This document shows, piece after piece, positions 25,075-34,398 of a stretch of 47,233 nt of DNA. The stretch covers positions 1 through 47,233 of the forward strand of contig DAISVU010000011.1 in assembly GCA_036839975.1 (NCBI GenBank), in the 5' to 3' direction. Below the pieces are notes generated by a model, which saw nothing but the letters and a program-made list of their open reading frames with translations, was not told the DNA's origin and made no database searches. This DNA is from RGIG7111 sp036839975. GTDB lineage: Bacteria; Bacillota; Clostridia; Peptostreptococcales; Anaerovoracaceae. The position numbers and the translations under genes were made by a program. Every line of letters starts with the position of its first letter. Position 1 is the first letter of the stretch.

Positions 25075-26712
25075 ATGGCTAAAGAATTACACTATGGCGA
25101 AGAGGCCAGAAAAAAACTGATGACGGGTGTGGACAAGCTTGCCGATACAGTAAAGATCACACTTGGACCTAAAGGAAGAAATGTGCTTTTGGAAAAGAAG
25201 TTCGGATCACCGGTAATCACAAATGACGGAGTGACTATTGCAAGGGAAATCGAACTGGAAGATGCAGTTGAAAATATGGGCGCTCAGCTTGTAAAGGAAG
25301 TTGCCACAAAGACCAACGATGTGGCAGGCGACGGAACAACTACAGCAACTCTGCTAGCTCAGATAATCATTAAAGAAGGATTTAAAAATGTAGCAGCAGG
25401 CGCAAATCCGATGATCCTGAAAAAGGGCATACAGGGAGCAGTAGGAGTAGCAGTTGAAGATATCGCAGAGAACGCGCAGAAGGTTGACAACAAGGAAAGC
25501 ATCGCGCAGGTGGCTTCAGTATCGGCTGCAGATGAAGAGATAGGCGGTCTTATCGCAGAAGCTATGGATAAGGTGGGAAGCGACGGAGTCATCACTGTAG
25601 AAGAATCAAAATCCATGGGAACGACACTTGAAGTAGTAGAGGGTATGCAGTTTGATAAGGGATACCTTTCATCATATATGGTAAGTGATACTGACAAGAT
25701 GGAAGCGGTGCTCGAAAACCCTTACATTCTCCTTACAGATAAGAAAATCTCAAATATTCAGGATATCCTTCCGCTGCTTGAACAGGTCGTACAGAAGAAC
25801 AGAAAACTTCTCATAATTGCGGAAGATATAGAGGGTGAAGCTTTGGCAACACTCGTGGTGAATAAGATCAGAGGAACATTTGACTGCGTTGCGGTAAAAG
25901 CTCCGGGATACGGTGAGAGAAGAAAAGCTATGATGCAGGATATAGCTATTCTCACAGATGGTGTAGTCATTTCAGAAGAAGCCGGATATGATCTCAAAGA
26001 GGCGACTACAGAAATGCTCGGTCAGGCGGCAACAGTAAAGGTAGATAAGGACAATACTGTAATTGTTGACGGAGCAGGAGCCAAGGCTGAGATTGAAGCA
26101 AGGGTGAATCAGATCAAAAATCAGCTTGAGGAAACTGATTCGGAATTCGATAAAGAAAAAATGCAGGAAAGACTTGCCAAACTCGCAGGCGGCGTAGCAG
26201 TAATCAGAGTAGGCGTGGCAACAGAGACAGAGCTTAAGGAAAGAAAACTGAGAATCGAAGATGCTCTCAATGCAACACAGGCGGCAGTTGAAGAAGGAAT
26301 CGTTGCGGGCGGCGGAGTGTCACTTGCAAATACGATCCCGGCAGTAGCAAAATACGTAAAATCACTTGCAGGTGATGAGAAGACGGGCGCGTCAATTATC
26401 ATGAGAGCACTCGAAGAACCGGTAAGACAGATTGCAGAAAATGCCGGATTCGAAGGCAGTGTGGTAGTTGCCAAGATCAAAAACAGCGATAAGGGTGAAG
26501 GCTTCAATGCATCAACAGAGCAATACATGAATATGATGGATGCAGGTATCGTAGACCCTGCAATGGTAACAAGATCGGCACTTCAAAACGCAGCGTCGGC
26601 ATCGGCTATGCTGCTCACTACCGAGGCAGGTGTCGTAGACGCACCTGAACCTGAAGCGCCAACGCCTCCGATGGGCGGCGGAATGCCGGGTGGAATGCCG
26701 GGCATGATGTAA
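25075..26712 (+). CDS. groEL: Chaperonin GroEL
   Basis: The 545-residue ATP-driven folding chamber subunit has the expected segments: TLGPKGRNVLLEKKFG, VAGDGTTTATLLAQ (nucleotide pocket), the apical domain around VVEGMQFDKGYLS, and AAVEEGIVAGGGV. It ends in the GGM repeat tail (GGMPGGMPGMM). Length is normal. It follows groES by 116 bases with GGAAGG before the start, and shares the CIRCE-controlled transcript. Confidence 0.98.
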   Translation: MAKELHYGEEARKKLMTGVDKLADTVKITLGPKGRNVLLEKKFGSPVITNDGVTIAREIELEDAVENMGAQLVKEVATKTNDVAGDGTTTATLLAQIIIKEGFKNVAAGANPMILKKGIQGAVGVAVEDIAENAQKVDNKESIAQVASVSAADEEIGGLIAEAMDKVGSDGVITVEESKSMGTTLEVVEGMQFDKGYLSSYMVSDTDKMEAVLENPYILLTDKKISNIQDILPLLEQVVQKNRKLLIIAEDIEGEALATLVVNKIRGTFDCVAVKAPGYGERRKAMMQDIAILTDGVVISEEAGYDLKEATTEMLGQAATVKVDKDNTVIVDGAGAKAEIEARVNQIKNQLEETDSEFDKEKMQERLAKLAGGVAVIRVGVATETELKERKLRIEDALNATQAAVEEGIVAGGGVSLANTIPAVAKYVKSLAGDEKTGASIIMRALEEPVRQIAENAGFEGSVVVAKIKNSDKGEGFNASTEQYMNMMDAGIVDPAMVTRSALQNAASASAMLLTTEAGVVDAPEPEAPTPPMGGGMPGGMPGMM

Positions 26713-26764
26713 TAAAAACAATGTGAGAAATGTACGAGATTAAAAGTTTTCGCATTCATGATCG

Positions 26765-26809
26765 GAAAACAGGAAAAGAACGGCATCATGCCGTTCTTTT
26801 CCTGTTTTC
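26765..26809 (+). terminator. Strong terminator after groEL
   Basis: A perfect 21-bp stem (26765-26785 with 26789-26809) closes on loop TCA. The descending arm is T-rich. It separates the groESL operon from guaB. Confidence 0.85.
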
Positions 26810-26845
26810 AACTTCATCGTTCCTTGAAAGTTCCATTTATAAGCG

Positions 26846-26874
26846 TTGTCATATGAGTTTTTTTAGTATAAAAT
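26846..26874 (+). promoter_or_regulatory. Candidate guaB promoter
   Basis: TTGTCA, 17 bases, TAAAAT, about 70 bases before guaB. No purine riboswitch-like conserved core is visible in the leader. Confidence 0.5.
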
Positions 26875-26944
26875 GAATTACTAAAGAAATTGAGATAAGT
26901 GTGTATATTATGAACAACTATTCTAAAGGAAACAGGAGGAGCAA

Positions 26945-28459
26945 ATGTCAGAGTATTTCAAAGAACCTTCAAGAACATTCAATGAGTATCTTCTGGTCCC
27001 GGGCTATTCTTCAAAAGAATGCAGAATCGATAATGTGGATCTTTCATGTCCGGTAGTGAAATTCAAAAAAGGTGAAACTTCAGCGATCAATATGAACATC
27101 CCGCTCGTATCTGCAATAATGCAGGCAGTATCTGATGATACCATGGCTATCGCACTTGCAAAGGAAGGCGGTGTATCATTCATATACGGATCTCAGACTA
27201 TAGAAAATCAAGTCAGGATGATACGCAGGGTAAAAAGCTACAAGGCAGGATTTGTAACAAGTAACACAAATATAAGACCGGATCAGACGCTTGCGGATGT
27301 GCTTGAACTAAAGGCCAGGACGGGACATTCAACCACGGCTGTAACAGAAGACGGAACTGCAAAAGGCAGGATGCTCGGTCTTGTGACAAGCCGCGACTAC
27401 CGTGTCAGCAGGATGCCTATGGATCTTAAGGTTTCTGAATTTATGACACCGTTTGATAAGCTTGTATATGCAGAGGACGGCGCATCACTTTCCGAATGCA
27501 ACGATCTGCTCTGGGATAATAAGCTCAATGCTCTTCCGGTTATAGATAAAAACCGTAGACTTATATCATTCGTATTCAGAAAGGACTACGATTCGCATAA
27601 GACTAATCCGAATGAGATATTGGATGCGGATAAGAGATATTTGGTAGGCGCAGGGGTAAATACGCGTGATTTTGAAGAGAGGATACCTGCGCTTATCGAA
27701 GCAGGCGCTGATGTGCTGTGCATAGATTCAAGTGAAGGCTTTTCCGAGTGGCAAAAAGACACGCTGGATTATGTGAGAAATAATTACGGAGATACTGTTA
27801 AGATAGGAGCGGGAAATGTAGTTGACAGAGAAGGATTTGAGTTCCTGGCAGAAGCAGGCGCGGATTTCATAAAGGTAGGCATAGGCGGCGGAAGTATCTG
27901 CATAACCCGTGAACAGAAGGGCATCGGACGCGGGCAGGCAAGCGCGGTGATGGATGTTGCCAAAGCTCGTAATGAATACTTTGAGAAGACCGGGATGTAT
28001 ATACCTATCTGTTCTGACGGAGGTATAGTGTATGACTACCATATGACGCTGGCACTTGCTATGGGCGCCGACTTTCTGATGCTCGGCAGGTATTTCGCAA
28101 GATTTGATGAAAGCCCGAGTGTAAAGCTGAATATAAACGGTAATTATGTAAAAGAGTACTGGGGCGAAGGTTCAAACAGAGCGAGAAATTGGCAGCGCTA
28201 CGATATGGGCGGCGATTCCAAACTGTCATTTGAAGAGGGCGTCGACTCATATGTTCCATATGCGGGTCATTTAAGCGATAACGTGCAGCAGTCACTGAAC
28301 AAGGTAAAATCTACAATGTGCAACTGCGGCGTCACAGATCTGCAGTCACTGAAAGAAAATGCAAAGCTGACACTCGTCTCGGCAACAAGCATTGTAGAAG
28401 GCGGCGCACATGATGTAGTGCTTAAAGAAACCAGCAGCAATACCGGCAACAGACCTTAG
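26945..28459 (+). CDS. guaB: Inosine-5'-monophosphate dehydrogenase
   Basis: The 504-residue enzyme oxidises IMP to XMP with NAD, the first step to GMP. The barrel opens with FNEYLLVPGYSS. Two CBS domains lie at about 100-225 (LGLVTSRDYR and NALPVIDKNRRLISFVFRKD). The catalytic Cys319 is in GIGGGSICITREQKGIGRGQ, and the flap and phosphate segments follow. The GGGSICITRE form of the active-site loop marks a distinct IMPDH subgroup seen in anaerobic Firmicutes. AGGAGG precedes the ATG, and guaA follows 49 bases on. Confidence 0.95.
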   Translation: MSEYFKEPSRTFNEYLLVPGYSSKECRIDNVDLSCPVVKFKKGETSAINMNIPLVSAIMQAVSDDTMAIALAKEGGVSFIYGSQTIENQVRMIRRVKSYKAGFVTSNTNIRPDQTLADVLELKARTGHSTTAVTEDGTAKGRMLGLVTSRDYRVSRMPMDLKVSEFMTPFDKLVYAEDGASLSECNDLLWDNKLNALPVIDKNRRLISFVFRKDYDSHKTNPNEILDADKRYLVGAGVNTRDFEERIPALIEAGADVLCIDSSEGFSEWQKDTLDYVRNNYGDTVKIGAGNVVDREGFEFLAEAGADFIKVGIGGGSICITREQKGIGRGQASAVMDVAKARNEYFEKTGMYIPICSDGGIVYDYHMTLALAMGADFLMLGRYFARFDESPSVKLNINGNYVKEYWGEGSNRARNWQRYDMGGDSKLSFEEGVDSYVPYAGHLSDNVQQSLNKVKSTMCNCGVTDLQSLKENAKLTLVSATSIVEGGAHDVVLKETSSNTGNRP

Positions 28460-28508
28460 ACTGTAAGTTAAAAAAAACAATGCATAAATTTTAAAGGAAG
28501 GCGAAAAA

Positions 28509-30059
28509 ATGGAACATGAAAAAATACTTGTTCTGGATTTCGGCGGGCAGTATAATCAACTGATCGCAAGGCGCGTCAGGGAATGTAATGTCTACGCTGA
28601 AGTCCACCCATACACACTGAGCATAGATAAAATAAAAGAAATGGCCCCGAGCGGCATTATTTTTACCGGAGGACCTAAAAGTGTCTACGGTGAAGAGGCG
28701 CTTAAATATGATAAAAGACTTTTTGAAATGGGGACTCCGATCCTCGGTATATGTTACGGCGCACAGCTGATGGCGCAGGCTCTCGGCGGTGAAGTTAAAA
28801 GTGCAGGAGCCAGTGAATATGGCAGAACGGAAGTCGATATAGATCAAAGTGGGAAATTGTTCGGCGATATTTCAAAAAAGACGATCGCATGGATGAGCCA
28901 TACCGATTATATTGCAAAGACCCCCGCAGGGTTTAAGGTGACGGCGAGTACTCCTGCTTGCCCGATTGCGGCGATGGAAGATGCGGCACACGGATTTTAC
29001 GCAGTGCAGTTTCATCCGGAGGTGGTACATACGCCTGAAGGAATAAAGATACTAAGGACCTTTGTTCTCGATGTGTGCGGATGCAGTGGTGACTGGGGAA
29101 TGGGCTCATTTGTGGAGACATCGGTCCGGAATATACGTGATAAAGTCGGAGAAGGAAAGGTGCTGTGTGCGCTGAGCGGCGGCGTTGATTCATCTGTTGC
29201 AGCGGTAATGCTGTCAAAGGCGGTAGGAAAACAGCTGACCTGTGTCTTTGTTGATCATGGACTTTTAAGAAAAAATGAAGTCGATGAGGTTGAGGAGGTC
29301 TTCGGACCGGACGGACCTTATGATCTCAACTTCATAAAAGTAAATGCACGGCAGAGATTTTACGATAAGCTTGCCGGCATATTTGACCCCGAGAAAAAGA
29401 GAAAGATAATAGGAGAAGAATTTATTCGTGTGTTTGAAGATGAAGCAAAAAAGATCGGCGCAGTCGATTTCTTTGTTCAGGGCACGATCTATCCGGATGT
29501 TATAGAAAGCGGTCTCGGTGACAGCGCAACTATAAAGTCGCATCACAATGTTGGAGGACTTCCGGATCATGTTGATTTCAAAGAGATAATCGAGCCTCTC
29601 AGGATGCTGTTCAAAGACGAGGTCAGAAAGTCCGGTCTCGAGCTTGGAATCCCTGAGCACCTCGTATACCGTCAGCCGTTCCCGGGACCGGGTCTTGCAA
29701 TAAGGATCATCGGCGATGTGACGGAAGAAAAGATAAGGATCGTTCAGGATGCCGATGCTATCTTCAGAGAAGAAATAGAAAAATATGATGGCGGTAATTA
29801 TGCAAGAAGCCTCGGGCAGTATTTTGCGGTGCTTACCAATATGCGCTCAGTCGGAGTCATGGGAGATTTCAGAACATATGATTATGCGGTAGCTTTAAGG
29901 GCGGTAGAAACATCAGACTTCATGACTGCAGAGGCTGCGCCGATTCCATGGGACCTGTTGACATCCGTTACCGGCAGGATCGTAAATGAGCTGGATCACG
30001 TGAACCGCGTTGTTTATGATTGCACGGGAAAACCGCCCGGGACGATAGAGTGGGAATAA
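28509..30059 (+). CDS. guaA: GMP synthase (glutamine-hydrolysing)
   Basis: The 516-residue enzyme aminates XMP to GMP. The class I amidotransferase domain (1-190) has catalytic Cys82 in GICYGAQLMAQ and the His/Glu pair in AVQFHPEV. The ATP-pyrophosphatase domain has the P-loop LSGGVDSSVAA, and the C-terminal dimerisation domain ends in GTIEWE, as usual. It probably shares a transcript with guaB. Its 3' flank is the integration site of the 16-kb element that follows, but the coding region is complete. Confidence 0.98.
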   Translation: MEHEKILVLDFGGQYNQLIARRVRECNVYAEVHPYTLSIDKIKEMAPSGIIFTGGPKSVYGEEALKYDKRLFEMGTPILGICYGAQLMAQALGGEVKSAGASEYGRTEVDIDQSGKLFGDISKKTIAWMSHTDYIAKTPAGFKVTASTPACPIAAMEDAAHGFYAVQFHPEVVHTPEGIKILRTFVLDVCGCSGDWGMGSFVETSVRNIRDKVGEGKVLCALSGGVDSSVAAVMLSKAVGKQLTCVFVDHGLLRKNEVDEVEEVFGPDGPYDLNFIKVNARQRFYDKLAGIFDPEKKRKIIGEEFIRVFEDEAKKIGAVDFFVQGTIYPDVIESGLGDSATIKSHHNVGGLPDHVDFKEIIEPLRMLFKDEVRKSGLELGIPEHLVYRQPFPGPGLAIRIIGDVTEEKIRIVQDADAIFREEIEKYDGGNYARSLGQYFAVLTNMRSVGVMGDFRTYDYAVALRAVETSDFMTAEAAPIPWDLLTSVTGRIVNELDHVNRVVYDCTGKPPGTIEWE

Positions 30060-30138
30060 CAGTAACAAATATGCTGCTGTTAAGAAAGCATTGAAAACAG
30101 TGCGTTTTTGCAGTTTGTGGAAACAAAAAACTTTTGAG

Positions 30139-30162
30139 TGATACTGTTTTGATACTAAAAAT
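30139..30162. repeat. attL of the 16-kb element
   Basis: This 24-base sequence, containing GATACT twice separated by GTTTT, is repeated exactly at 46223-46246 in the same orientation. It begins 79 bases after the guaA stop. Confidence 0.9.
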
Positions 30163-30275
30163 GAGAAAAAGCAGGTTCAAAAGGGAGTTGTTGAATTGAT
30201 GACTTCTAATAATATAGGATTATTAGAGTAAAAACTTAAATTTTCAAATTATTGATGAATGATTGGATGGAAATT

Positions 30276-31757
30276 ATGGGAATAAAAATGAAAATTCATA
30301 ATATAAAAAATATAAGCGATTTTCAGTTTGAGATACCAACTGAAAAAGGATTATATGCACTTACTGGTGAAAATGCATCAGGAAAAAGTACAATTATTTC
30401 ATGTGCTGCCTCTGCTTTTTATGTACCATCTTTTGATGATTATTTTGGAACCCCTAAAGAGGGGGCGTATATTGAATTTGAATTTGACGAAAAAACGAAC
30501 AGTATGTGAGAAAAATGGAAGATGGAAGAAACCAAGTGAATTTCTTGGAATAACGGGCTTTTACGAAGGAAGTATCGTTTTTGGAAATAGATTTAAAGAC
30601 ATAGAGTACAATTTGTTATCTAAACTATCTACAGTAAGTAAAGAGGGATTAATTGCTGCGTCCTCGTTTGTTAAAGAAAATTTAGGTATCATATTACATG
30701 ATGACAAAGAATATTATAGCAGACTTTATGTTTTAGCGGATGATGAAGCAAAAAAAATGAGGTTAAAAAGAAAAACATATTATTATGAGAATAAAGGAAC
30801 AACCATAAGTCAATTGAATATGTCGACAGGTGAAAACTTGTTGTTAACTATTTTAGATTCTATAGAGAGACGTATCAAAAAAGGTAATTATGGTCAAAAT
30901 CCAGCATTTATGTTTTTGGATGAGATTGAACTGGCATTACATTCTTCAGCATTGAGACGTTTGGTTTTTTTCTAAGTGAAATAGCGGAAAAAAATAATAC
31001 TGTAGTTTTATTTTCTACACATTCAATAGAATTGATTAGGAGTATAGTTCCTCAACATATATTTTATTTACAAAATTACGTAGATGGAACACTTGAAATT
31101 ATTAATCCTTGTTATCCCGTTTATGCAACTAGAAATCTTGAATCGTCAAATTATGGTCATGATTTTATTATTATGGTAGAGGATGATTTAGCTAAAGAAA
31201 TTGTTGAAAAGATTCTTAGAAAAGAAAGACTACTTGCAAATAAACGAATTCTTGTTATATCTGTGGGCGGTTGGACTCAAGTGATTCGTTTTGCTTATGA
31301 TTCCATCAGATCCAATTTAGCTTTGAGCACTACTAAAATATTAATTATTCTAGATAGAGATATTAAAGATAGTGTGAATGGCTTTATGAAAAAAGAAAAC
31401 ATAGGTTTTTCTAATAAGCCTAATTTTTTACCTATTAAAAGTTTGGAAAAATATTTGTTGGAAAAACTGGTTATAAATGTTGATCAGATTATTTTTAGAG
31501 AATTAAATGATTACGTATTTCAGGGGAAGTCATTAGATGATATCATTAAAGGATATAAAAAAGAACAAGAACAAAAAAAGGAAAAAGATAAAAATGGGAA
31601 GATATTATATTCTGTCTTAGAACACGAATTATTCCAAATCCGTAAAAACACGAAAGATTTGGTTGAAATTATAATTAATTATATCTTTTCGTCTGATAAT
31701 CATGAAATTGAAGAATTGGTAGAATTTCTTAAAAAAGAAATAGAGTTAACGAATTAA
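30276..31757 (+). pseudogene. OLD-like ATPase-TOPRIM nuclease, broken by two frameshifts
   Basis: Three frames join into one protein of about 490 residues. The first has ALTGENASGKSTII (Walker A). The second has QLNMSTGENLLLTILDSIE (ABC signature) and AFMFLDEIELALH (Walker B). The third has VVLFSTHSIELI (His switch) and a TOPRIM domain (IIMVEDDLAKEIV...ILIILDRDI, with E and D-x-D). OLD-family proteins are DNA nucleases, often anti-phage. Breaks fall in an A6 run near 30493 and a T7 run near 30968; one base less in the first and one more in the second would restore the frame. The start is uncertain (ATG at 30255, 30267, 30276 or 30288). Confidence 0.7.
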
Positions 31758-31814
31758 TCATTGTTTTGGTTTCACTGAAATTTAAATCGAGATTAGAAAA
31801 ATACTGATAAGTAC

Positions 31815-31862
31815 AAAGCACATGACTTTAAGATTATAAAATCTTCCAGCTATGTGCTTTTT
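31815..31862 (+). terminator. Terminator between the OLD-like gene and the XRE gene
   Basis: AAAGCACAT pairs with ATGTGCTTT (31815-31823 with 31852-31860), with an inner AAGAT/ATCTT stem, and ends in TTTTT. It lies between convergent genes and could act on both strands. Confidence 0.7.
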
Positions 31863-31868
31863 CTGTGC

Positions 31869-32405
31869 TTATTTTATATCCGGCGGAATCTTAGCGGATA
31901 TACCTTTTCTATAAAATTTCACATTGCTTTCTTCAAAAGGAACATAATCTTTTTTCAGGCTGTCAGGATAGTTAGCCTTCCAATCCTGCAAGGCTTCTTT
32001 TGTAATCTCATTATTCTCATATTTTTCCTTCATTTTTTGCCATTGTTCAAGCATGCCTCTAATTCTAAGAATGGCTTCACTGCCGAAATATATACCTGTG
32101 GTAGTGTATTCAGGATCTTCATCATTTAGGATAACAGGTCGTATATTTACTTCAATACTGTCATCCAGCTTAAATAAAAATCGCATTAAATCATGTTCCG
32201 TATATGGATAATCAGGTTCTTTCAAATACTCTTTGTTTACATGCAGTGCAGTGGAAACATTTTCCAAGACATTGTCTTTAGGAGTACGAATATCAAGTTC
32301 GTATTGTCTTATTCTTACATCATCTAAATGGATTCTGTCTCCTAATGCTTTTTGAGTAATTCTCCTTAGTTCACGGAATTTCTTTATCAATTTACCCAAA
32401 CTCAA
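31869..32405 (-). CDS. XRE-family repressor of the element
   Basis: The 178-residue protein has an N-terminal helix-turn-helix (LIKKFRELRRITQKALGDRIHLDDVRIRQYELDIRTP) and an unassigned acidic C-terminal half. It is divergent from the xis-int operon and probably represses it by binding the AGAAACA-type sites in the shared gap. I choose the TTG at 32405, 8 bases after AAGGAGG; the GTG at 32414 overlaps that ribosome binding site. Confidence 0.82.
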   Translation of the reverse strand: MSLGKLIKKFRELRRITQKALGDRIHLDDVRIRQYELDIRTPKDNVLENVSTALHVNKEYLKEPDYPYTEHDLMRFLFKLDDSIEVNIRPVILNDEDPEYTTTGIYFGSEAILRIRGMLEQWQKMKEKYENNEITKEALQDWKANYPDSLKKDYVPFEESNVKFYRKGISAKIPPDIK

Positions 32406-32431
32406 TTTAAACACCTCCTTAGGAGCAAATT

Positions 32432-32561
32432 TGTTTCTCTCTTAATAATATAATCGAAAATAAGAAAAAACACAATAGAAAAATAAAATTTAGAAAAAGT
32501 ATTGACAGAAACAAAAAAGCTACTTACAATCTAAAACAGAAACAGAGACAAATATGTTTCT
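32432..32561. promoter_or_regulatory. Divergent control region with four AGAAACA half-sites
   Basis: AGAAACA occurs at 32507-32513 and 32538-32544, and its complement TGTTTCT at 32432-32438 and 32555-32561. One copy overlaps the -35 box of the xis promoter, and two form an inverted pair just downstream of it. This is the layout of a lysogeny-style switch controlled by the adjacent XRE repressor. Confidence 0.55.
32502..32530 (+). promoter_or_regulatory. Promoter of xis-int
   Basis: A perfect TTGACA (32502-32507), 17 bases, then TACAAT (32525-32530), some 55 bases ahead of the xis start. Confidence 0.8.
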
Positions 32562-32583
32562 AAAAAGAAAGGAGGAAAGTACG

Positions 32584-32768
32584 ATGGAAAAATTATTTCT
32601 TACTTCAAATGAAGTTGCCGATTTATTAAATGTATCGCAGCAACGAGCTTATAAAATCATCCGAGTATGAATAAGCAGCTTGCTGAACACGGCTTTCTTG
32701 TCCTTAGGGGAAGAATCAATAAGAATTATTTTATGGAACAAATCTACAAAGCGAAGGAGGGAGACTAA
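32584..32768 (+). pseudogene. Excisionase-like gene split by a frameshift
   Basis: AAAGGAGG precedes an ATG that encodes LTSNEVADLLNVSQQRAYKII, the helix-turn-helix of Xis/MerR-like excisionases. It stops at a TGA (32668-32670). The rest of the domain (NKQLAEHGFLVLRGRINKNY) continues in another frame from an ATG that overlaps the stop as ATGA. Together they match a single protein of about 61 residues. Either one base is missing or the two halves are made by coupled re-initiation. The second part ends in TAATG, overlapping the integrase start. Confidence 0.65.
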
Positions 32769-33871
32769 TGCCTGCATATAAGGATGAAAAAAGCGGGAAA
32801 TGGTTCGCTTCATTCTATTACAAGGATTGGGACGGACAGAGCAGAAAGAAGTTGAAAAGAGGGTTTGAAACAAAGAAAGAAGCAATTACTTATGAGAGGA
32901 ATTTTACGGTAAAGATGTCCGGTTCACTCAATATGCTCTTTGAAGATTATTTTGAACTCTATAAGGCTGATGTCATAGGCACAATAAGGTTAAATACTTG
33001 GATGACTAAAGAACATATGATAAGAACAAAGATTTTACCGTTTTTCAGCGGTATGAAAATGAGTGAAATTAAGCCTGTTGTAGTAAAAAAATGGCATAAC
33101 GTACTCTTAAACATTGAAAATGTGGAAGGAGAAGCCTATAAGCCGACCTATCTTAAATCCATTCACGCCCAGCTTAGCTGTATGTTCAATCATGCAGTTA
33201 AATATTACGGGTTAAGGCAAAATCCGTGCAAAGTAACAGGGCGAATAGGAAAGCAAAGAAGCGATGAGGAAGTGGAATTTTGGACAAAAGAGGAATATCT
33301 ACAGTTTATAGAAGCTGTTAAGGACAAGGATATTTCATTTTATGCTTTTGAAATTCTATATTGGACAGGTATTCGATTAGGTGAACTTAGAGCATTAACA
33401 AAAGCTGATTTTGACTTTGATAAAAAGACAATGAGGATAAGTAAATCAGCACAGAGAATTAACGGAGAAGAAGTTATTACCGATCCGAAAACACCGAAAA
33501 GCAAAAGAACAATTATGCTTCCGGATTTTTTAGTAAGAGAACTTAAAGACTATTTCTTGAAGATTGAATATTTTTCGGAAGATGAACAAATCTTTCCAAA
33601 ATGCAAAACCTATTTCAACAAGGAAATGGAGAGAGGAATTAAAAAGTCGAAAATTAAGAAAATCAAGCTTCATGCACTGAGGCACAGCCATATATCGCTG
33701 CTTATAGAAATGGGGTTTACACCTGTTGATATTGCAGCACGAACAGGGCATGAAAGCATAAAGGTGTTGATGGATTACAGCCATATGTTCCCGAATAAAC
33801 AGTTGGACATGGCGGATAAGTTGGATAAGGAGGGAGAGTATAGTGAAAGCACCGAAATTTCCAAGCTATGA
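32768..33871 (+). CDS. int: Tyrosine recombinase / integrase
   Basis: The 367-residue Tn916-type integrase has an AP2-like arm-binding N-terminus (YKDEKSGKWFASFYYKDWDG), a SAM-like core-binding domain (about 55-165) and the catalytic domain. Catalytic residues are visible: R203 (GIRLGELR), H302 and R305 (HALRHSH), H328 (TGHE) and Y337 (MDYSHM). It should join the 24-bp repeats in the flanks. It is coupled to xis by TAATG. The C-terminus overlaps the next gene by 29 bases. Confidence 0.95.
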   Translation: MPAYKDEKSGKWFASFYYKDWDGQSRKKLKRGFETKKEAITYERNFTVKMSGSLNMLFEDYFELYKADVIGTIRLNTWMTKEHMIRTKILPFFSGMKMSEIKPVVVKKWHNVLLNIENVEGEAYKPTYLKSIHAQLSCMFNHAVKYYGLRQNPCKVTGRIGKQRSDEEVEFWTKEEYLQFIEAVKDKDISFYAFEILYWTGIRLGELRALTKADFDFDKKTMRISKSAQRINGEEVITDPKTPKSKRTIMLPDFLVRELKDYFLKIEYFSEDEQIFPKCKTYFNKEMERGIKKSKIKKIKLHALRHSHISLLIEMGFTPVDIAARTGHESIKVLMDYSHMFPNKQLDMADKLDKEGEYSESTEISKL

Positions 33872-34292
33872 TGAAGCTGTAAATCGTAAAAAGAAAAAGA
33901 CCAAAAATTTGCTGAGTAAAGAAGAATGGCAAGCATTGGAGGATGAGAGGAAACAAAAGGAACGAGATAAAGGCAAGCGATTTGCTAATCACAGGAAAAA
34001 GGATGTAACCATAGCATTCAGAACAAATCAAAAAGATAGAGAGCTAATTTTCAAAAAGATTGCTATGTCCGGACTCAGCAGACAGGATTATATGACCAAT
34101 GCAATCCTTGATGCTCCGGTAAAGATATTTGCTACAAGAAATGTCATAGACAGTTGTAAAAATGAGTTACAGGAAATTCTATCGGAACTGAAACGAGTGG
34201 AGCAATATGGAGAATTGGATGCGAGTTATAGGCATGAATTGAAAATGATTACTGAAATAATAGAGGCGGCAATACAAGAAAAAAGCCTTTAG
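33843..34292 (+). CDS. Ribbon-helix-helix-like accessory protein of the element
   Basis: The 149-residue basic protein has a charged N-terminal half (KKKKTKNLLSKEEWQALEDERKQ). A segment FRTNQKDRELIFKKIAMSGLSRQDYMTNAILD follows, resembling the ribbon-helix-helix of MobC-type DNA-binding proteins. The C-terminus is helical. A GTG start 8 bases after AAGGAGGGA overlaps the integrase end. Genes of this type recur between int and the replication genes of small Firmicute elements. The exact role is unknown; relaxosome or replication accessory functions are the likeliest. Confidence 0.65.
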   Translation: MKAPKFPSYDEAVNRKKKKTKNLLSKEEWQALEDERKQKERDKGKRFANHRKKDVTIAFRTNQKDRELIFKKIAMSGLSRQDYMTNAILDAPVKIFATRNVIDSCKNELQEILSELKRVEQYGELDASYRHELKMITEIIEAAIQEKSL

Positions 34293-34368
34293 CCAAATGA
34301 CTAAAGGCAAGATGAAAGTACAACTTGGTATTTCATCCCTGACAAGATTATTTTATCAGGTTGTACTT
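34285..34368 (+). other. Tandem inverted repeats before the primase gene
   Basis: GCCTTTAG/CTAAAGGC (34285-34292 with 34301-34308) is followed by AAGTACAAC/GTTGTACTT (34316-34324 with 34360-34368). The second encloses a smaller CTGA/TCAG pairing. Neither ends in a T-run. This looks like a structured leader that could control replication gene expression, or an origin structure. Confidence 0.45.
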
Positions 34369-34398
34369 CCATCAGCAATATAAAGATTGGAGGTTACG

